Below, one piece after another: positions 44,081 through 53,281 of a DNA stretch of 64,000 bases. Origin of the DNA: Candidatus Rickettsiella viridis (lineage in GTDB: Bacteria > Pseudomonadota > Gammaproteobacteria > Diplorickettsiales > Diplorickettsiaceae). The DNA lies in NCBI RefSeq assembly GCF_003966755.1, contig NZ_AP018005.1:124001-188000 (forward strand). The letters run 5' to 3'. The notes beneath the pieces were generated by a model. The model saw nothing but the letters and a program-made list of their open reading frames with translations, did not search any database and was not told where the DNA came from. The translations under genes were made by a program, and so were the position numbers. Numbering within the stretch: the stretch's first letter is position 1; every line of letters begins with the position of its first letter.

Positions 44081-47000
44081 ATGAAAAAACAATTTAAAGG
44101 CAAAAAGATATTAATTTTAGGTTCGGGCGGTTTACGTATTGGTCAAGCCGGCGAATTTGATTATTCAGGTTCACAGGCGATCAAGGCATTAAAGCAAGAA
44201 AATATTAAAACCGTATTGATTAATCCGAATATTGCGACAGTACAGACAGATGCAAGTTTGGCGGATGAGGTTTATTTACAACCGTTAAACTTCAGCACCG
44301 TTGAACGGATTATTGCCAAAGAAAAGCCCGATGGCATTTTACTTGGTTTTGGTGGGCAGACGGCTTTAAATTTAGGTTTGCAGTTAGAAGAGAAAGGCGT
44401 ATTAAAAAAACATAAGGTAACCGTATTGGGTTCATCGGTTGAATCGATTCGCCAAACCGAAGACAGGGATCTTTTTAAACTAGCGCTAAAAAAAATTGAA
44501 GTAAAAACACCATTAAGTATCGCGGCAAAAACCGTGCAACAAGCATTGAAGGCAGCCGAGAAGATCGGTTATCCAGTGATGTTGCGTTCGGGTTTTTCTT
44601 TGGGAGGCTTAGGTTCTGGAAAAATTCCGAATAAAGAAACCCTAGAGCAGCGTGCACATGAAAGTCTAGTGGCTTCTCCACAGATTTTGATTGAAGAATA
44701 TTTGTTTGGTTGGAAAGAATTTGAATATGAAATCGTACGCGATAGGCAGGGTAATGGATTAACGATATGCAATATGGAAAATATGGATGCGATGGGCATT
44801 CATACCGGAGAAAGTATAGTCGTTGCACCGGCGCAGACATTAAGTAATGCACAACATCAATTTTTACGTAATATCGCTTTAAAGGCAGCCGATTGTTTTA
44901 ATATTATCGGCGAATGTAATATACAGTTTGCGATTAATCCAGAGAATGGCGATTACCGCGTCATCGAGATGAATGCAAGACTTTCGCGTTCTAGTGCTTT
45001 GGCATCTAAAGCAACCGGTTATCCTTTGGCTTTTATTGCCACCAAATTAGCACTTGGATACTGTTTACACGAACTCAAAAATACCGTGACACAAGTGACA
45101 TGTGCCTATTTTGAACCCGCATTGGATTATATTGTGGTTAAAATTCCACGCTGGGATATTCAAAAATTAAAGGCAGCGGAAAGAACGATTGGTACGGAAA
45201 TGAAAAGTGTAGGCGAGGTCATGGCGATAGGACGTTCCTTTCCAGAAGCCTTGCAAAAAGCTGTGGGTATGTTAAATATCGGTGCTTCCTGTTTAAGCGA
45301 TTATTCCGAGATCATTAAACATCCAGAAAAAGAAGTACAAGTTGCAACGGATAGGCGTTTATTTGCGCTTTATCAGTTTTTTTTACAAGGTGGTTCAGTT
45401 ACCCAGGCGCAAAAATTATCGCAGATTGACCTTTGGTTTTTGGCACATATTCACGCAATAGCGGACTTAGAAAAGCAATTAACACAGACTAATTTAAATC
45501 AAAAATTACTGCTCCAATTAAAACAATCTGGATTTTCAGATCAAGCGATTGCACAACTAAAAAATAAATCTGTTAAGCAGATTCGTTCTTTGCGTTTAAA
45601 ACATAAGATTATTCCTTATGTAAAACAGATTGATACCTTAGCCGGTGAATTTGCGGCACAAACTAATTATTTATATTTAAGCTATCATGCGGTAGAACAC
45701 GATATAAAGCCGGCTGCTTTGCGGCCTATTGTGGTATTAGGTTCGGGGCCTTATGCTATCGGTTCTTCAGTTGAATTTGATTGGTGCGCGGTTAACACCG
45801 TGCAAACTTTACGTCGTTTAAAAGAAACGGCGATTATTATCAACTCAAATCCTGAAACCGTGTCAACTGATTATGATGAATCCGATCGCTTGTATTTCGA
45901 ACAACTGACCTTTGAGCGCATACAGGATATTGTAGATTTTGAGCAGGCCAAAGGGATTATTGTTTCAGTCGGTGGGCAAATTGCCAATAATTTAGTACTA
46001 CCTTTAGCCAAGGCGGGTTATCCCTTATTGGGTACCGATTCTAAATCTATCGATCAGGCGGAAAATCGAGAAAAGTTTTCTGCATTATTAAATAAACTGG
46101 CGATTGATCAGCCTGCTTGGGAGCGCATTACTAGCTTAAAAAAAGCCAAGGCGTTTGCAGCAGAGGTAGGATACCCCGTATTAATTAGACCTTCTTATAT
46201 TCTATCCGGTGCAGCAATGAATGTGGTTTATGATCCCGAATCACTGCAACAGCACTTGCAAGCGGCGGCATTAGTTTCTCAAGAACATCCCGTGGTTATT
46301 TCTAAGTTTGTTGAAGAGGCAAAAGAATTAGAAATTGATGGTGTAGCACAGCAGGGTGAGATTGTTATTGAAGCGATTTCAGAGCACATTGAAAATGCGG
46401 GTGTGCATTCGGGTGATGCGACAGTTGTGTTGCCCCCACAAAAATTGTATTTAGAAACCATACGCCGTACTAAAAAAATTGCGCGACAAATTGTTAAAGC
46501 CTTGAATATTACAGGCCCATTCAATATTCAATTTATTGCAAAAAATAATGATATTCAGGTTATAGAATGTAATTTACGTGCTTCACGTTCATTTCCTTTT
46601 GTTTCCAAAGTAACCGGGCATAATTTGATTCAAATAGCCACCGAAGTGATGTTGGCTAAACATCAACCACAGCAGTATGAAACCTTAGAATTAGATTATG
46701 TTGGTGTGAAAGCAGCACAATTTTCTTATAGTCGTTTAAAAGGTGCTAATCCTGTTGCTCAAGTTGAAATGGCCTCTACCGGTGAAGTGGCTTGTATCGC
46801 CGATGATTTAGTCGAAGCATTTTATAAAGCCTGGTTAGCGACCGATCAAACAATCACCGAAAAGAAAATACTGCTGAGTATTGCGGATAATTACAAAGCT
46901 AAACTATTGCCTTGGATAAAGCAGTTAGATGAACAAGGCTGGTTGATTTATAGCACGGCAGGAACACACCAGTTTTTAAGTCAGCAAGATATTAAGTCTT

Positions 47001-47272
47001 CCTTGGTTAATAAAACCAGTGAAGCAAAAAAACCGAATATTAAACATTTGATTGGCCAGCGAAAAGTGGCAGCCATTATTAATATCCCTAGTTCAGCGAC
47101 GGGGCTACAACGAACGGATGGTTTTGTAATTCGGCGATTAGCGATTGATCACCATATTCCCTTAGTAACCAATGCGCAAATTACCCAAGTTTTTCTACAA
47201 GGCTTAGTAACGCTGTGGGACAAAGAGTTGCCGGTGGATTCATGGCAAAGTTTAGTAGGAAAAAATAGTTAA
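44081..47272 (+). CDS. carB: Carbamoyl-phosphate synthase large subunit
   Basis: Makes carbamoyl phosphate from bicarbonate, ammonia and two ATP for pyrimidine and arginine synthesis. Two homologous ATP-grasp halves (about 1-400 and 550-935) are separated by an oligomerisation domain and followed by an MGS-like allosteric domain (about 936-1063). Motifs: LGSGGLRIGQAGEFDYSG at the start and LGSGPYAIGSSVEFDWC at the second half. Start ATG 44081; a longer in-frame start lies inside carA and is rejected. Length 1063 matches the family. Confidence 0.97.
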   Translation: MKKQFKGKKILILGSGGLRIGQAGEFDYSGSQAIKALKQENIKTVLINPNIATVQTDASLADEVYLQPLNFSTVERIIAKEKPDGILLGFGGQTALNLGLQLEEKGVLKKHKVTVLGSSVESIRQTEDRDLFKLALKKIEVKTPLSIAAKTVQQALKAAEKIGYPVMLRSGFSLGGLGSGKIPNKETLEQRAHESLVASPQILIEEYLFGWKEFEYEIVRDRQGNGLTICNMENMDAMGIHTGESIVVAPAQTLSNAQHQFLRNIALKAADCFNIIGECNIQFAINPENGDYRVIEMNARLSRSSALASKATGYPLAFIATKLALGYCLHELKNTVTQVTCAYFEPALDYIVVKIPRWDIQKLKAAERTIGTEMKSVGEVMAIGRSFPEALQKAVGMLNIGASCLSDYSEIIKHPEKEVQVATDRRLFALYQFFLQGGSVTQAQKLSQIDLWFLAHIHAIADLEKQLTQTNLNQKLLLQLKQSGFSDQAIAQLKNKSVKQIRSLRLKHKIIPYVKQIDTLAGEFAAQTNYLYLSYHAVEHDIKPAALRPIVVLGSGPYAIGSSVEFDWCAVNTVQTLRRLKETAIIINSNPETVSTDYDESDRLYFEQLTFERIQDIVDFEQAKGIIVSVGGQIANNLVLPLAKAGYPLLGTDSKSIDQAENREKFSALLNKLAIDQPAWERITSLKKAKAFAAEVGYPVLIRPSYILSGAAMNVVYDPESLQQHLQAAALVSQEHPVVISKFVEEAKELEIDGVAQQGEIVIEAISEHIENAGVHSGDATVVLPPQKLYLETIRRTKKIARQIVKALNITGPFNIQFIAKNNDIQVIECNLRASRSFPFVSKVTGHNLIQIATEVMLAKHQPQQYETLELDYVGVKAAQFSYSRLKGANPVAQVEMASTGEVACIADDLVEAFYKAWLATDQTITEKKILLSIADNYKAKLLPWIKQLDEQGWLIYSTAGTHQFLSQQDIKSSLVNKTSEAKKPNIKHLIGQRKVAAIINIPSSATGLQRTDGFVIRRLAIDHHIPLVTNAQITQVFLQGLVTLWDKELPVDSWQSLVGKNS

Positions 47273-47290
47273 TTTAAATTGAGTTAATTT

Positions 47291-48214
47291 ATGTCTAATC
47301 TACTTTTTGATACCGATATTATTTCCATGCGCGATCTTAGCTTAGATAAAATTAATGCGGTATTAAAATTAGCAAAACAATTTAAATCTAAGGCGCCTAA
47401 GAAATATTTACTGGATAAAATTATTGCACATTGTTTTTTTGAATCATCCACACGTACGCGTTTATCTTTTGAGGCCGCTTCGTTGCGTTTAGGTGCGCAA
47501 GTGATTGGTTTTTCCAATGCTGAAAACCTTTCTGTCACAAAAGGTGAAAATTTAAGCGATACCATTAAAACTATTTCTAAATATGCTGATTTGATTGTTC
47601 TTCGTCATCCTCAAGCAGGCTCAGCAAGCTTAGCCGCCGAAATAACGGATAAGCCGGTGATTAATGCAGGCGACGGTGCAAATCAACATCCTACACAGGC
47701 TTTAGCCGATTTAATGACCATAGAAGAAACACAAGGCAAGCTAGAAGGATTATCTATTGCACTAGTAGGCGATTTAAAATATGGGCGGACTATTCATTCT
47801 TTAATACAAGCGTGTGCCTTATTTCATTGTCATTTATTTTTAGTAGCGCCTCCTTTACTTGCATTGCCCGAATCATTTTGTGATGAATTGCATCGTCAAG
47901 ACATACCTTTTTCTTTACACGCTAATTTAGACGAGGTGATTTCTAAGGTAGATATTATTTATATGACTCGACTGCAACAAGAACGTTTCAATAAGGATGA
48001 ACATAAATTATTAGAAAATCAATTTGTGTTAAAAGCAGAAAAGCTTAAAAATGCAAAGCCCGGTCTAAAAGTACTGCATCCTTTACCACGAGCAGGTGAA
48101 ATTGATAAAGCAATTGATAAAACACCGTATGCTGCTTATTTTGAGCAGGTAGAAAACGCTGTTTATATCAGGCAGGCGCTTTTAACGTTAGTATTAAATA
48201 AGAATATTAATTAG
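47291..48214 (+). CDS. pyrB: Aspartate carbamoyltransferase catalytic subunit
   Basis: Second step of pyrimidine synthesis. Motifs: FFESSTRTRLSFEAAS (carbamoyl-phosphate site, about residues 50-65), DGANQHPTQALADL (about 128-141) and VLHPLPRAGEID near the C-terminus. Length 307. No regulatory pyrI follows. Last gene of the pyrD-carA-carB-pyrB unit, 18 bases after carB. Confidence 0.96.
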   Translation: MSNLLFDTDIISMRDLSLDKINAVLKLAKQFKSKAPKKYLLDKIIAHCFFESSTRTRLSFEAASLRLGAQVIGFSNAENLSVTKGENLSDTIKTISKYADLIVLRHPQAGSASLAAEITDKPVINAGDGANQHPTQALADLMTIEETQGKLEGLSIALVGDLKYGRTIHSLIQACALFHCHLFLVAPPLLALPESFCDELHRQDIPFSLHANLDEVISKVDIIYMTRLQQERFNKDEHKLLENQFVLKAEKLKNAKPGLKVLHPLPRAGEIDKAIDKTPYAAYFEQVENAVYIRQALLTLVLNKNIN

Positions 48215-48256
48215 TTCGTGCTAGGTAATTACTTTGTCATATGCCATTGCTATTTT

Positions 48257-48336
48257 GTCATTGCGAGCGCGAAGCGCGCGACAATCTATAAATACAGTAC
48301 TGGATGGCAATGCTCATTTCATTCGCTCGCCATGAC
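48257..48336. repeat. 80-bp palindromic repeat (GTCATTGCGAG type), copy 2
   Basis: Begins GTCATTGCGAGCGCGAAGCG and ends CATTCGCTCGCCATGAC. It is the counterpart of 9444-9522 in the opposite direction: the GCGCGAAGCGC arm is on the left here and on the right there. Lies between the pyrB end and the end of the convergent coiled-coil gene. Confidence 0.8.
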
Positions 48337-48425
48337 GGATACGATAAGTGCTATTTATGCTTATGACTAACGGTGCAGATGACCTAATACCCTGTTACCT
48401 AGCCAAGAAGTTGCCCCATTATTGT

Positions 48426-50609
48426 TCAGACGCGGTGTCTCGGTTGCACATTCGGCGGCTCAACGGGAGATTGATGAGTGTCAAAAGGGCTTATCGTTTT
48501 TTCTATATTAGATAAAAGTCGAGCACTCGTTGTTTTAAATACAGAGCTAGATCTAAATATATAACAAAGCAGGCGACTGCTTATATTTCTATGCTGCTCT
48601 AGGGTTTTTCTCGAGTTCTGAATTTGCCGTTTTAATTTTTCTAAGGATTCTTCTCTGTTACTATTATTCATAGCGAATAATTCTAATGATGTAGACAGAG
48701 TCGAAATCATGCCGGCTTTTTCTAGTGCTAACCCAGAGTTCTTTTGTATTAACAAATCGGCATGTTGCTTCAATTTACGCTGTAATGGTTGAAGAAGCAG
48801 CTGGAGATCTTGATTATTTTGTTGAGGTTTTTGAACTTCAGCTTGAGTAGCTTGATCTTTTTTGTCTTTTTGAGTTTGACCTTCAACATCGTCAAGCCTA
48901 CGTTGCAATTCGGCATTTGCTTGTTTAGCACGCACAGTTTCTTGCTCAGCTTCCTCAAGCTTAGTTTGCAACTCTCTATTCGTTTCTTGCAGCGTTGAAA
49001 TCTTGCTTTCGGCTGTTTGCTGGGCGTTTACAGCGAGGTTTTTAGCTTCGTTTGTTGCTTCAACATCTGTTTGAGTTTTTGTAAGTTGTTCTTGTAGCGT
49101 TTTGACTTTTCCTTCCGCTTCTTGTTGGGCGCTTACAGCGAGGTCTTTAGCTTGGTTTGCGGTCTTAATTTGTTCTTCTAGATTTTCAACTTCTCGGATA
49201 AGTTGTTCCTTTTCAGCATTTAGTCCGTCCATTTGCTTCACGACATCAGCCTTTTCGCTTTCCAGCTGTTTAAGGTCTTCTTTTGATTTTTTCAAACGGC
49301 TCCAGAGTTCTGCATTGGCCGTAGTTTTCGCCCTAAATGTATTCTGGGTTGTAACTTCTTCTTTTAGAGTTTCGATTTCTTGAGCTGATTCTTTTCGAGC
49401 TTCCTTAAGCTCATTTTCTAATTCTTCAATTTTTAGTCCAGCGTTTGTCAGTTGCTCTTGTAACGTTCCGATTTTTATTTCAGCTTCTTGCTGGGCTTGC
49501 ATCGCATCATCTTTAGCTGTGGTTGCTTGTTTAAGTTTTCCTTCAGTCTCTTGCTGGGCTTGCACAGCAGCGCCTTTATCTGTATTTGCTGTTTGAAGCT
49601 GTTCTCTCAATATTCTCTTTTCTTTTTCAGCTGCTGCTTTAGTTACTTCAGCCTCATTTACTTTTTGTGCAGTTTCTTGTTGAGCTCTAGCAAGTTTTCC
49701 TTTTAGATTTTCGATTTCTTGATCCGATTTTTTTCGAGCTTCCTCAAGCTTATTTTCTAATTCTTCGATTTTTCGCTCAGCGTTTGTCAGTTGTTCTTGT
49801 AATATTCCGATTTTTTTTTCAGCTTCTTGCTGGGCTTGCACAGCATCGTCTTTAGCAGTTTTTTCTGTTTGAAGCTGTCCTTGTAATGTTCTATTTTCTT
49901 GTTCAGTTTCTGTTTGAGCTTTTTGAAGCTGCCTTTCCAAGGCTGCGTTTTCTTTTTCAGCTGCTGCTTTAGCATTATTTGCTTCTGTAAGCTCTTTTTT
50001 TAGATGATCGATTCTATTTGAATAAAGCTCCAAATCTTTATTTATGGGATTTCTATTATCAAGAGTGATAGTAAAATCATTGGAGCTCTTGGTATTCCTT
50101 TGTCTAAAACTAGAGCTTCGAAGGTTATTGAAAGTAGCAGACCTATTGAGTCCTCTTCCTTTATTCGCATTTGCTTCAGGAAGGTCCTTTAAAGTAGCAG
50201 AACTCAACGTTCTTTTTCTTCGGACTGGATCAGTAGCACAACGGTTGGCAGAACTAGATGATGTGTCTAAGTCTAAACTATATCCGGCATCATTTAATTT
50301 TTTTTCTAATTCTGGAAGTTTATCGTATTTTTCTAGTTGTTTGTTATAGCGCAAACATTCTATATTCGTTTCTATTATATTGAAAATAGAGTCTATTTGT
50401 TCAGTGATTTCTGATGAGAGATGAAAAATACAAAATGTCCTGTTAGGTTGATTTTTAAAGAATGAATCTACTTTAAGTTTTATCTTGGAAGACTGGGTCG
50501 GTAGCGTTTTCTCCTTGTAAGCTATAATTTGCTTACCTGAAGAAGGATAATTGAATTGTTTTCCGTTTTTTGAAATGAAGTGTATCTTTAAGGGTTCAGG
50601 TGCTGGCAT
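48426..50609 (-). CDS. Unknown 727-residue coiled-coil repeat protein
   Basis: No family recognised. The N-terminal about 110 residues form a possible globular domain (MPAPEPLKIHFISKNGKQFN...). Residues about 195-625 are a long coiled coil built of related blocks. Two blocks start AKDDA(V/M)QAQQEAE and run through LQEQLTNA and KIEELEN; a third variant starts AKDLAVSAQQEAEGKV. Residues about 130-185 are Ser/Arg-rich. The C-terminus (about 625-727) is helical and polar. No signal peptide or membrane segment. Such proteins in intracellular Legionellales are often effector candidates; this is inference. Confidence 0.75.
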   Translation of the reverse strand: MPAPEPLKIHFISKNGKQFNYPSSGKQIIAYKEKTLPTQSSKIKLKVDSFFKNQPNRTFCIFHLSSEITEQIDSIFNIIETNIECLRYNKQLEKYDKLPELEKKLNDAGYSLDLDTSSSSANRCATDPVRRKRTLSSATLKDLPEANANKGRGLNRSATFNNLRSSSFRQRNTKSSNDFTITLDNRNPINKDLELYSNRIDHLKKELTEANNAKAAAEKENAALERQLQKAQTETEQENRTLQGQLQTEKTAKDDAVQAQQEAEKKIGILQEQLTNAERKIEELENKLEEARKKSDQEIENLKGKLARAQQETAQKVNEAEVTKAAAEKEKRILREQLQTANTDKGAAVQAQQETEGKLKQATTAKDDAMQAQQEAEIKIGTLQEQLTNAGLKIEELENELKEARKESAQEIETLKEEVTTQNTFRAKTTANAELWSRLKKSKEDLKQLESEKADVVKQMDGLNAEKEQLIREVENLEEQIKTANQAKDLAVSAQQEAEGKVKTLQEQLTKTQTDVEATNEAKNLAVNAQQTAESKISTLQETNRELQTKLEEAEQETVRAKQANAELQRRLDDVEGQTQKDKKDQATQAEVQKPQQNNQDLQLLLQPLQRKLKQHADLLIQKNSGLALEKAGMISTLSTSLELFAMNNSNREESLEKLKRQIQNSRKTLEQHRNISSRLLCYIFRSSSVFKTTSARLLSNIEKTISPFDTHQSPVEPPNVQPRHRV

Positions 50610-51025
50610 AAAAATGAGTCTTTTTATTTTTTTGTTAATTAAATTATTAGAAATTACCCGACGATATGTGCCTCAGGACACATCTCTCACAGAGTTCCCT
50701 AGTGCCTCCATGAGGCTTTGCTTTTTTTCTGTAATAGGGATTTTCTGAAAGATTATATAGAAATAAAATTAAGAAATACTTAAGAAAAAAATTAAATATA
50801 AATTTTGTTTTTGTATTCAGCGATGAATTTTAATGGCTTGAATAAAGGAGGCTTTATAAAGCGAGAGAAAGGGGTTTCTGCCCATTCCCTAGAGATTATT
50901 ATTACTAGATATTTTGTGAAATATTAACTGGAGGTTAGATTAGGAGTATTATATTCTTTTGTTAGGATAATCGAGAAGCGTGGTGGCAGCGAGCTGAGGC
51001 CTTATTCATAGAAACAAATATATTT
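50610..51025. other. 416-bp intergenic region, divergent promoters
   Basis: Between the divergent coiled-coil gene and pyrC. AT-rich with runs of A and T. Near 50653-50680 there is a weak hairpin (ATGTG/CACAT), and GCCTC/GAGGC at 50704-50716 is followed by a T run, but these are short. The likely pyrC promoter is at its right end. No open frame of coding character. Confidence 0.5.
50924..50952 (+). promoter_or_regulatory. Candidate sigma-70 promoter for pyrC
   Basis: TTAACT at 50924-50929, a 17-base spacer and TATTAT at 50947-50952. It would give a leader of about 65 bases to the pyrC start at 51026. Confidence 0.4.
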
Positions 51026-52252
51026 ATGATCCAAATCAAGCATATCCAAACATTGGATGGAACCCATCGAGATTTAAGCATTGAAAGCCAGCAAGAAATA
51101 AGTATAGAGGCAGAAAATTTATTATTGCTGCCAGGGTTAATTGACCCCCATGTGCATTTCAGAACGCCTGGTCTGGAATATAAAGAGGATTGGCGAACTG
51201 CCGCGCAAGCGAGCATTAAAGGTGGATATACCACCGTTTTTGATATGCCAAATACGATTCCACCGACGGTGACGCAGCTTGAGCTGCAGAAGAAGAAAGA
51301 CTTAATTGATAGCCAATTAAAAGACGTAAAAATACCTTTACGTTACCATTTGTTTTTTGGCGCCGATAAACATCATTTAGGCGAGATAAAAAAAGTAAAG
51401 GGACAAGTTATCGGTATTAAAGTATTTATGGGTTGTAGTACGGGCGGTTTAGTGATTGATGATGATGAAAGTCTGCATGCCATTTTTAAGCTAGCGGCTG
51501 AAGAAGATATGTTAGTGGCCGTGCATGCAGAAGACGAACATCGATTAAAGGAAAATAGCAAAAAAATCGTATTACCTCAGCCTTATGCCATTCATTCACA
51601 AATACGTGATGAAAAAGCTGCGAGTATCGCTGTAAAAAAAGCGATTGACTTAGTGCGTTTGTACGGAACGCGGTTATATATTTTACATACCAGTACGCGC
51701 CAAGAAATAGATTTAATTGCACAAGCAAAAATGGAAGATCTACCTGTTTTTGCCGAAACAACACCTCACCACTTGTTTTTGAACAGTAATGATTATGATC
51801 GTTTGCAAGGTAAAGCGGTTATGAATCCACCCTTGCGAACGACAGCGCATCAAAAGGCCTTATTTCAAGCAATTAGAGAAGGTGTTATAGACACGATTGG
51901 CTCCGATCATGCACCACATACCATTGAAGAAAAGGCTCGGCCTTATGGCGCATGTCCTTCAGGCGTTCCAGGGATAGAAACAACATTGCCATTATTGCTA
52001 GAAGCGCAGCATGAAGGTCACTTATCATTAGAAAACATAGTGGATTTAACATCGAGGCGTGCACAAGAAATTTTTAAATTAAAACCTTATGCCGATTATG
52101 TGTTGGTCGATTTAGCTGCAAGCCGTGTGGTTAATGAAAATGAGCTCAAAACCAAATGCCACTGGTCTCCCTTTGCAGGGCTTAGGCTAAGAGGTTGGCC
52201 TGTTTATACAATATTAAATAATCATCTTTATGATTTATACTCTTTGCACTAG
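51026..52252 (+). CDS. pyrC: Dihydroorotase, C-terminus from repeat
   Basis: Third step of pyrimidine synthesis; a zinc amidohydrolase. Metal motifs: DPHVHFRTPG (about residues 39-48), the carbamylated-Lys segment GIKVFMG (about 132), AVHAEDE (about 158) and GSDHAPHT (about 293). Start ATG 51026. Length 408. The last codons (TAC TCT TTG CAC TAG) lie in the right end of a 126-bp element that begins at 52236, so the last few residues and the stop come from that repeat. Confidence 0.94.
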   Translation: MIQIKHIQTLDGTHRDLSIESQQEISIEAENLLLLPGLIDPHVHFRTPGLEYKEDWRTAAQASIKGGYTTVFDMPNTIPPTVTQLELQKKKDLIDSQLKDVKIPLRYHLFFGADKHHLGEIKKVKGQVIGIKVFMGCSTGGLVIDDDESLHAIFKLAAEEDMLVAVHAEDEHRLKENSKKIVLPQPYAIHSQIRDEKAASIAVKKAIDLVRLYGTRLYILHTSTRQEIDLIAQAKMEDLPVFAETTPHHLFLNSNDYDRLQGKAVMNPPLRTTAHQKALFQAIREGVIDTIGSDHAPHTIEEKARPYGACPSGVPGIETTLPLLLEAQHEGHLSLENIVDLTSRRAQEIFKLKPYADYVLVDLAASRVVNENELKTKCHWSPFAGLRLRGWPVYTILNNHLYDLYSLH

Positions 52253-52361
52253 AATTTTTGGCGGCGTTCCCGCTCAACTCGCAATCCTCATGTATGTTGT
52301 ATACACTCCGGTTGCTTCATTTTCGCGGCGCCTTGCCAAAAATCCCATTGCTTTGAGTATA
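52236..52361 (-). repeat. 126-bp palindromic element, copy F
   Basis: Inverted relative to copies A and C-E. On the plus strand it starts TATACTC at 52236-52242 and ends GAGTATA at 52355-52361. It overlaps the last 17 bases of pyrC and ends nine bases before the hemY stop. Arms with TTTTTGGC and GCCAAAAA inside can pair, extending the stem beyond the termini. Confidence 0.92.
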
Positions 52362-52369
52362 GATTTTAT

Positions 52370-53281
52370 TTAATAGTTAATTTTAGACTCAGCGATACAA
52401 ACATCCACTCTTATTTTTAAAGCTTTTTTAAAGGCCTGCAATGCTTCTGTCGGTTCTCCTAGTGCCTCAAATAACTCGCCTAACTCTTGATAGCTTTCTG
52501 GGTTAGATGGGTTTTGAGTTAAGCCCGCTTCTAAGTAATCTCGTGCTTTGCCCCATAATTGTAGTTGTTTACAGATACGACCTAAACTTAATAAAAGGTC
52601 AGGATCATGCGGGTGGCTTTTCAACCATTTTTCGGCATAGGCTAATTGGCGTTCAGGCTGAATGCTTCTAATAAGGCCATAGCTATGCACTAAGGGTGCG
52701 AGCCAATGTTTTTTTAAAAGTTTGCGAGTCAATTCCTCTGCTTTTTCAGTTTCCTGATATTGAATAAGACCTTGAATGTAGAAATTAAGAAAAAAGGGAG
52801 CTTTTTTCAATCGATGAGGCAATTGTTGCCACTTTTCTTCAAATTTTCCTAAGTTAGTATTGAGCGCTTCCTGTAATAAACCCGCGTAACTATCATGTTC
52901 TAACGTTTGGATTTGTTCTTCAGATAGCCAACTTCTTTTTTCTAATTGGGGTAAGGCATTTAAAACAATATTCCAATCGGGAGGTTTTTGATAAAGCGTA
53001 GCAAATAACGTTTGATCTTCGATAGAAATTTGTTTTTGCTTCTGTTTGTTTTGTAGCCATGTATGCCAACGCTTCGGCAATAAACCGAAATAATGTATAG
53101 TGCGAATTAAAAAATAAACAACAATAAAACTCAGTAAAAAGCCGATTAAAGCTAACCATAAGGGCATTTCTATCGCGAGCTTATGTCTAGTAATAAGCAC
53201 ATATCCAGGGTCTGTGGCTATTTCAACGCCTATCCAAACTGAAAATAATAGGATGATTAAAAATATAAAAAACCGCTTCAT
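52370..53281 (-). CDS. hemY: HemY-like TPR protein of heme synthesis operon
   Basis: Inner-membrane protein encoded with hemD and hemX in gammaproteobacteria; it is not the protoporphyrinogen oxidase also called HemY. Two membrane segments near the N-terminus (about 1-25 and 35-65) are followed by TPR repeats (clear around 200-295, for example YLEAGLTQNPSNPESYQELGELFEALG). At 303 residues it is shorter than E. coli HemY (398), the C-terminus being trimmed. Overlaps hemX by four bases. Confidence 0.8.
   Translation of the reverse strand: MKRFFIFLIILLFSVWIGVEIATDPGYVLITRHKLAIEMPLWLALIGFLLSFIVVYFLIRTIHYFGLLPKRWHTWLQNKQKQKQISIEDQTLFATLYQKPPDWNIVLNALPQLEKRSWLSEEQIQTLEHDSYAGLLQEALNTNLGKFEEKWQQLPHRLKKAPFFLNFYIQGLIQYQETEKAEELTRKLLKKHWLAPLVHSYGLIRSIQPERQLAYAEKWLKSHPHDPDLLLSLGRICKQLQLWGKARDYLEAGLTQNPSNPESYQELGELFEALGEPTEALQAFKKALKIRVDVCIAESKINY

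Noticed and set aside
48257-48336. CRISPR repeat
   Set aside because: Only two palindromic copies in the window, 39 kb apart, with no spacer array or cas genes.
50701-50730. Terminator with GCCTC/GAGGC stem and T run
   Set aside because: The stem has just five pairs and it would end no plus-strand gene; kept only as a note on the intergenic region.
52236-52361. The 126-bp element as an ordinary transcription terminator
   Set aside because: Copies often follow genes, but there is no T run after the stem and some copies run into downstream coding sequence.
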